Shown here in pieces: positions 62,968 to 64,000 of a stretch of 64,000 bases of DNA. Origin of the DNA: an uncultured Dysgonomonas sp. GTDB taxonomy: Bacteria; Bacteroidota; Bacteroidia; Bacteroidales; Dysgonomonadaceae. Numbering within the stretch: position 1 is the stretch's first letter; every line of letters starts with the position of its first letter. Under the pieces are notes generated by a model. The model was not told the DNA's origin, did not search any database, and was given only the letters and a program-made list of their open reading frames with translations. A program made the translations under genes and the position numbers. The stretch lies in contig USOX01000004.1 of the NCBI GenBank assembly GCA_900556485.1, forward strand, positions 1-64,000, read 5' to 3'.

Positions 62968-64000
62968 CTACATAGGAGTTCCGTAAAACCATAGTTGTTG
63001 CATCACAACCAATCCTGCACCTGTATGTGTTGAGTTAATCTTAAGCCGGATATATCTCACAGGAGGAGCATTCATTGGGAATTCGAATTCTTCTCCTTTC
63101 TTAGCATATTCTACATCTTCGTCAGATTTACCCACAGGCCAACCCGAAGGTTTAATACTTTCGCAATCCATCAACTTAGTCCAACCATCCCAACTTCCAT
63201 CAGAAGCTGGAGTTTCAGCAGATCCCCAAACTTCCCATGTCTTAATAGATCCATTATCGTATAAGAAATCTCCGTTATTCATTAAACGTTGCCAATAAAT
63301 ATAGCGGCTCACTCTGGCCAATTGCCCCATATCAAACGTAAACCAAACAGGGAAACCATCCGGATTAAAGTCGGGACTATGAGCCAAGTTCATTTCGTTC
63401 CATCTATTGTTTCCATTAAACAGATTTTCCATTGGCCCGAATATGTCCATTTTCAGATCACCGGGTAATACAAATGCCTTGAATTTAGTCAAGTCCAGTT
63501 TCTCTTCATACAATGGAGTGATGGTGGTCGTATAAGTTTCGGATTGATTTCCCCATGTATCCCTCACTGCTATACGAAATTCCCGAGGCTCTGCATCAAA
63601 TCCCCGTACAGAAAAACGAATATTACTCACCGAGGTATATTCTGTATGAGTTGTATACCAATCACCATCATCATTCGTAGTAGAAATATCCAGAAAAAGG
63701 AGATTCCTATTTTCATTCAGTGAATGAATGTACATTCCTCCAAAAGTAACTTCTGTATCCAATGTTTCATATGCAGCAATACATGCAGGTGTACCTGGCT
63801 CTACGTCAATAGAAATTGCTTCACCTTCATTTTCGTGCCTGTCTACAGCTGATATAGTAAGATTTTTAGTATTGATATTCCCAAAGCCTTCTACTACAAT
63901 CTCATCCGAGTACAATGAAGCACGAGCCTCCATATCCTTTCCTGTATCTAGTCTGTATTTTACTTTTATATACATCAGGTCTTCATCAGCTGGAGCAATA
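62968..64000 (-). CDS. DUF4959/DUF5000-type surface lipoprotein, C-terminal part
   Basis: The reading frame is open through the right edge, so the N-terminus is missing; an internal Met at 63973-63975 is not the start. The visible sequence opens with P-A-D-E-D-L-M-Y-I-K-V-K-Y-R, a DUF4959 hallmark, has Ig-like repeats in the middle and ends in a DUF5000/F5-8-type-C domain (about the last 145 residues: L-F-N-G-N-N-R-W-N-E, I-Y-W-Q-R, V-R-Y-I-R-L). It is a likely surface glycan-binding component. A susC/susD pair is expected just beyond the window. Confidence 0.8.
   Translation of the reverse strand, partial: IAPADEDLMYIKVKYRLDTGKDMEARASLYSDEIVVEGFGNINTKNLTISAVDRHENEGEAISIDVEPGTPACIAAYETLDTEVTFGGMYIHSLNENRNLLFLDISTTNDDGDWYTTHTEYTSVSNIRFSVRGFDAEPREFRIAVRDTWGNQSETYTTTITPLYEEKLDLTKFKAFVLPGDLKMDIFGPMENLFNGNNRWNEMNLAHSPDFNPDGFPVWFTFDMGQLARVSRYIYWQRLMNNGDFLYDNGSIKTWEVWGSAETPASDGSWDGWTKLMDCESIKPSGWPVGKSDEDVEYAKKGEEFEFPMNAPPVRYIRLKINSTHTGAGLVVMQQLWFYGTPM

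Overview
The window looks like a chromosomal segment of a Bacteroidota bacterium, most probably a Bacteroidales species close to Dysgonomonas or Bacteroides. This is inferred from SusC/SusD pairs, Bacteroidetes-only lipoprotein domains, promoters of the TTTG / TAnnTTTG type, AT-rich intergenic DNA and a Nudix-type AraR. Almost everything serves the capture and breakdown of complex glycans and the catabolism of the sugars released.

Left part (1-25 kb). After a truncated GH88-like lipoprotein and a LytTR two-component system with a DUF6268-type outer-membrane protein comes a leftward mannoside operon (3465-17205): class I mannose-6-phosphate isomerase with an extra N-terminal domain, ROK sugar kinase, divergent GH92, serine-type sulfatase, SusC, SusD, LamG surface lipoprotein and MFS transporter. 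A divergent GntR/UTRA regulator (17313) sits at its head. A second operon (GH92-GH38, 18217-24803) has nearly the same promoter and a matching 12-bp palindrome, so both are probably controlled by that GntR protein. External mannosidases and a sulfatase would trim a (sulfated?) mannosyl glycan, SusCD would import it, and the kinase plus isomerase would feed mannose into fructose-6-phosphate.

Middle part (25-45 kb). A small lipoprotein is followed by a 530-bp gap holding a candidate structured, tRNA-like RNA directly upstream of a stand-alone slipin (SPFH) gene; this is the most unusual spot in the window. Then comes a complete L-fucose operon (fucI, mutarotase, fucA, fucK, fucP) with a divergent AraC regulator, and a complete L-arabinose operon (araD, araA, araB, SSS transporter) with the Nudix repressor AraR. 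Four palindromic AraR-type operators, arranged as two tandem pairs, lie in front of araD and in front of a sugar O-acetyltransferase. A rightward operon follows: truncated HU-like protein, degenerate histidine pseudokinase, intact histidine kinase and LytTR regulator.

Right part (45-64 kb). A leftward operon that enters from beyond the right edge encodes two surface lipoproteins (DUF4959-type and DUF4998/DUF5013-type), a canonical GH92, GH29, GH27, GH95, a CE20-like esterase, GH36, a second clan GH-D protein and GH3. Two fucosidases, up to three alpha-galactosidases, a mannosidase and an esterase point to a fucosylated, alpha-galactosylated, acylated glycan. The fucose operon 12 kb away would use the fucose released.
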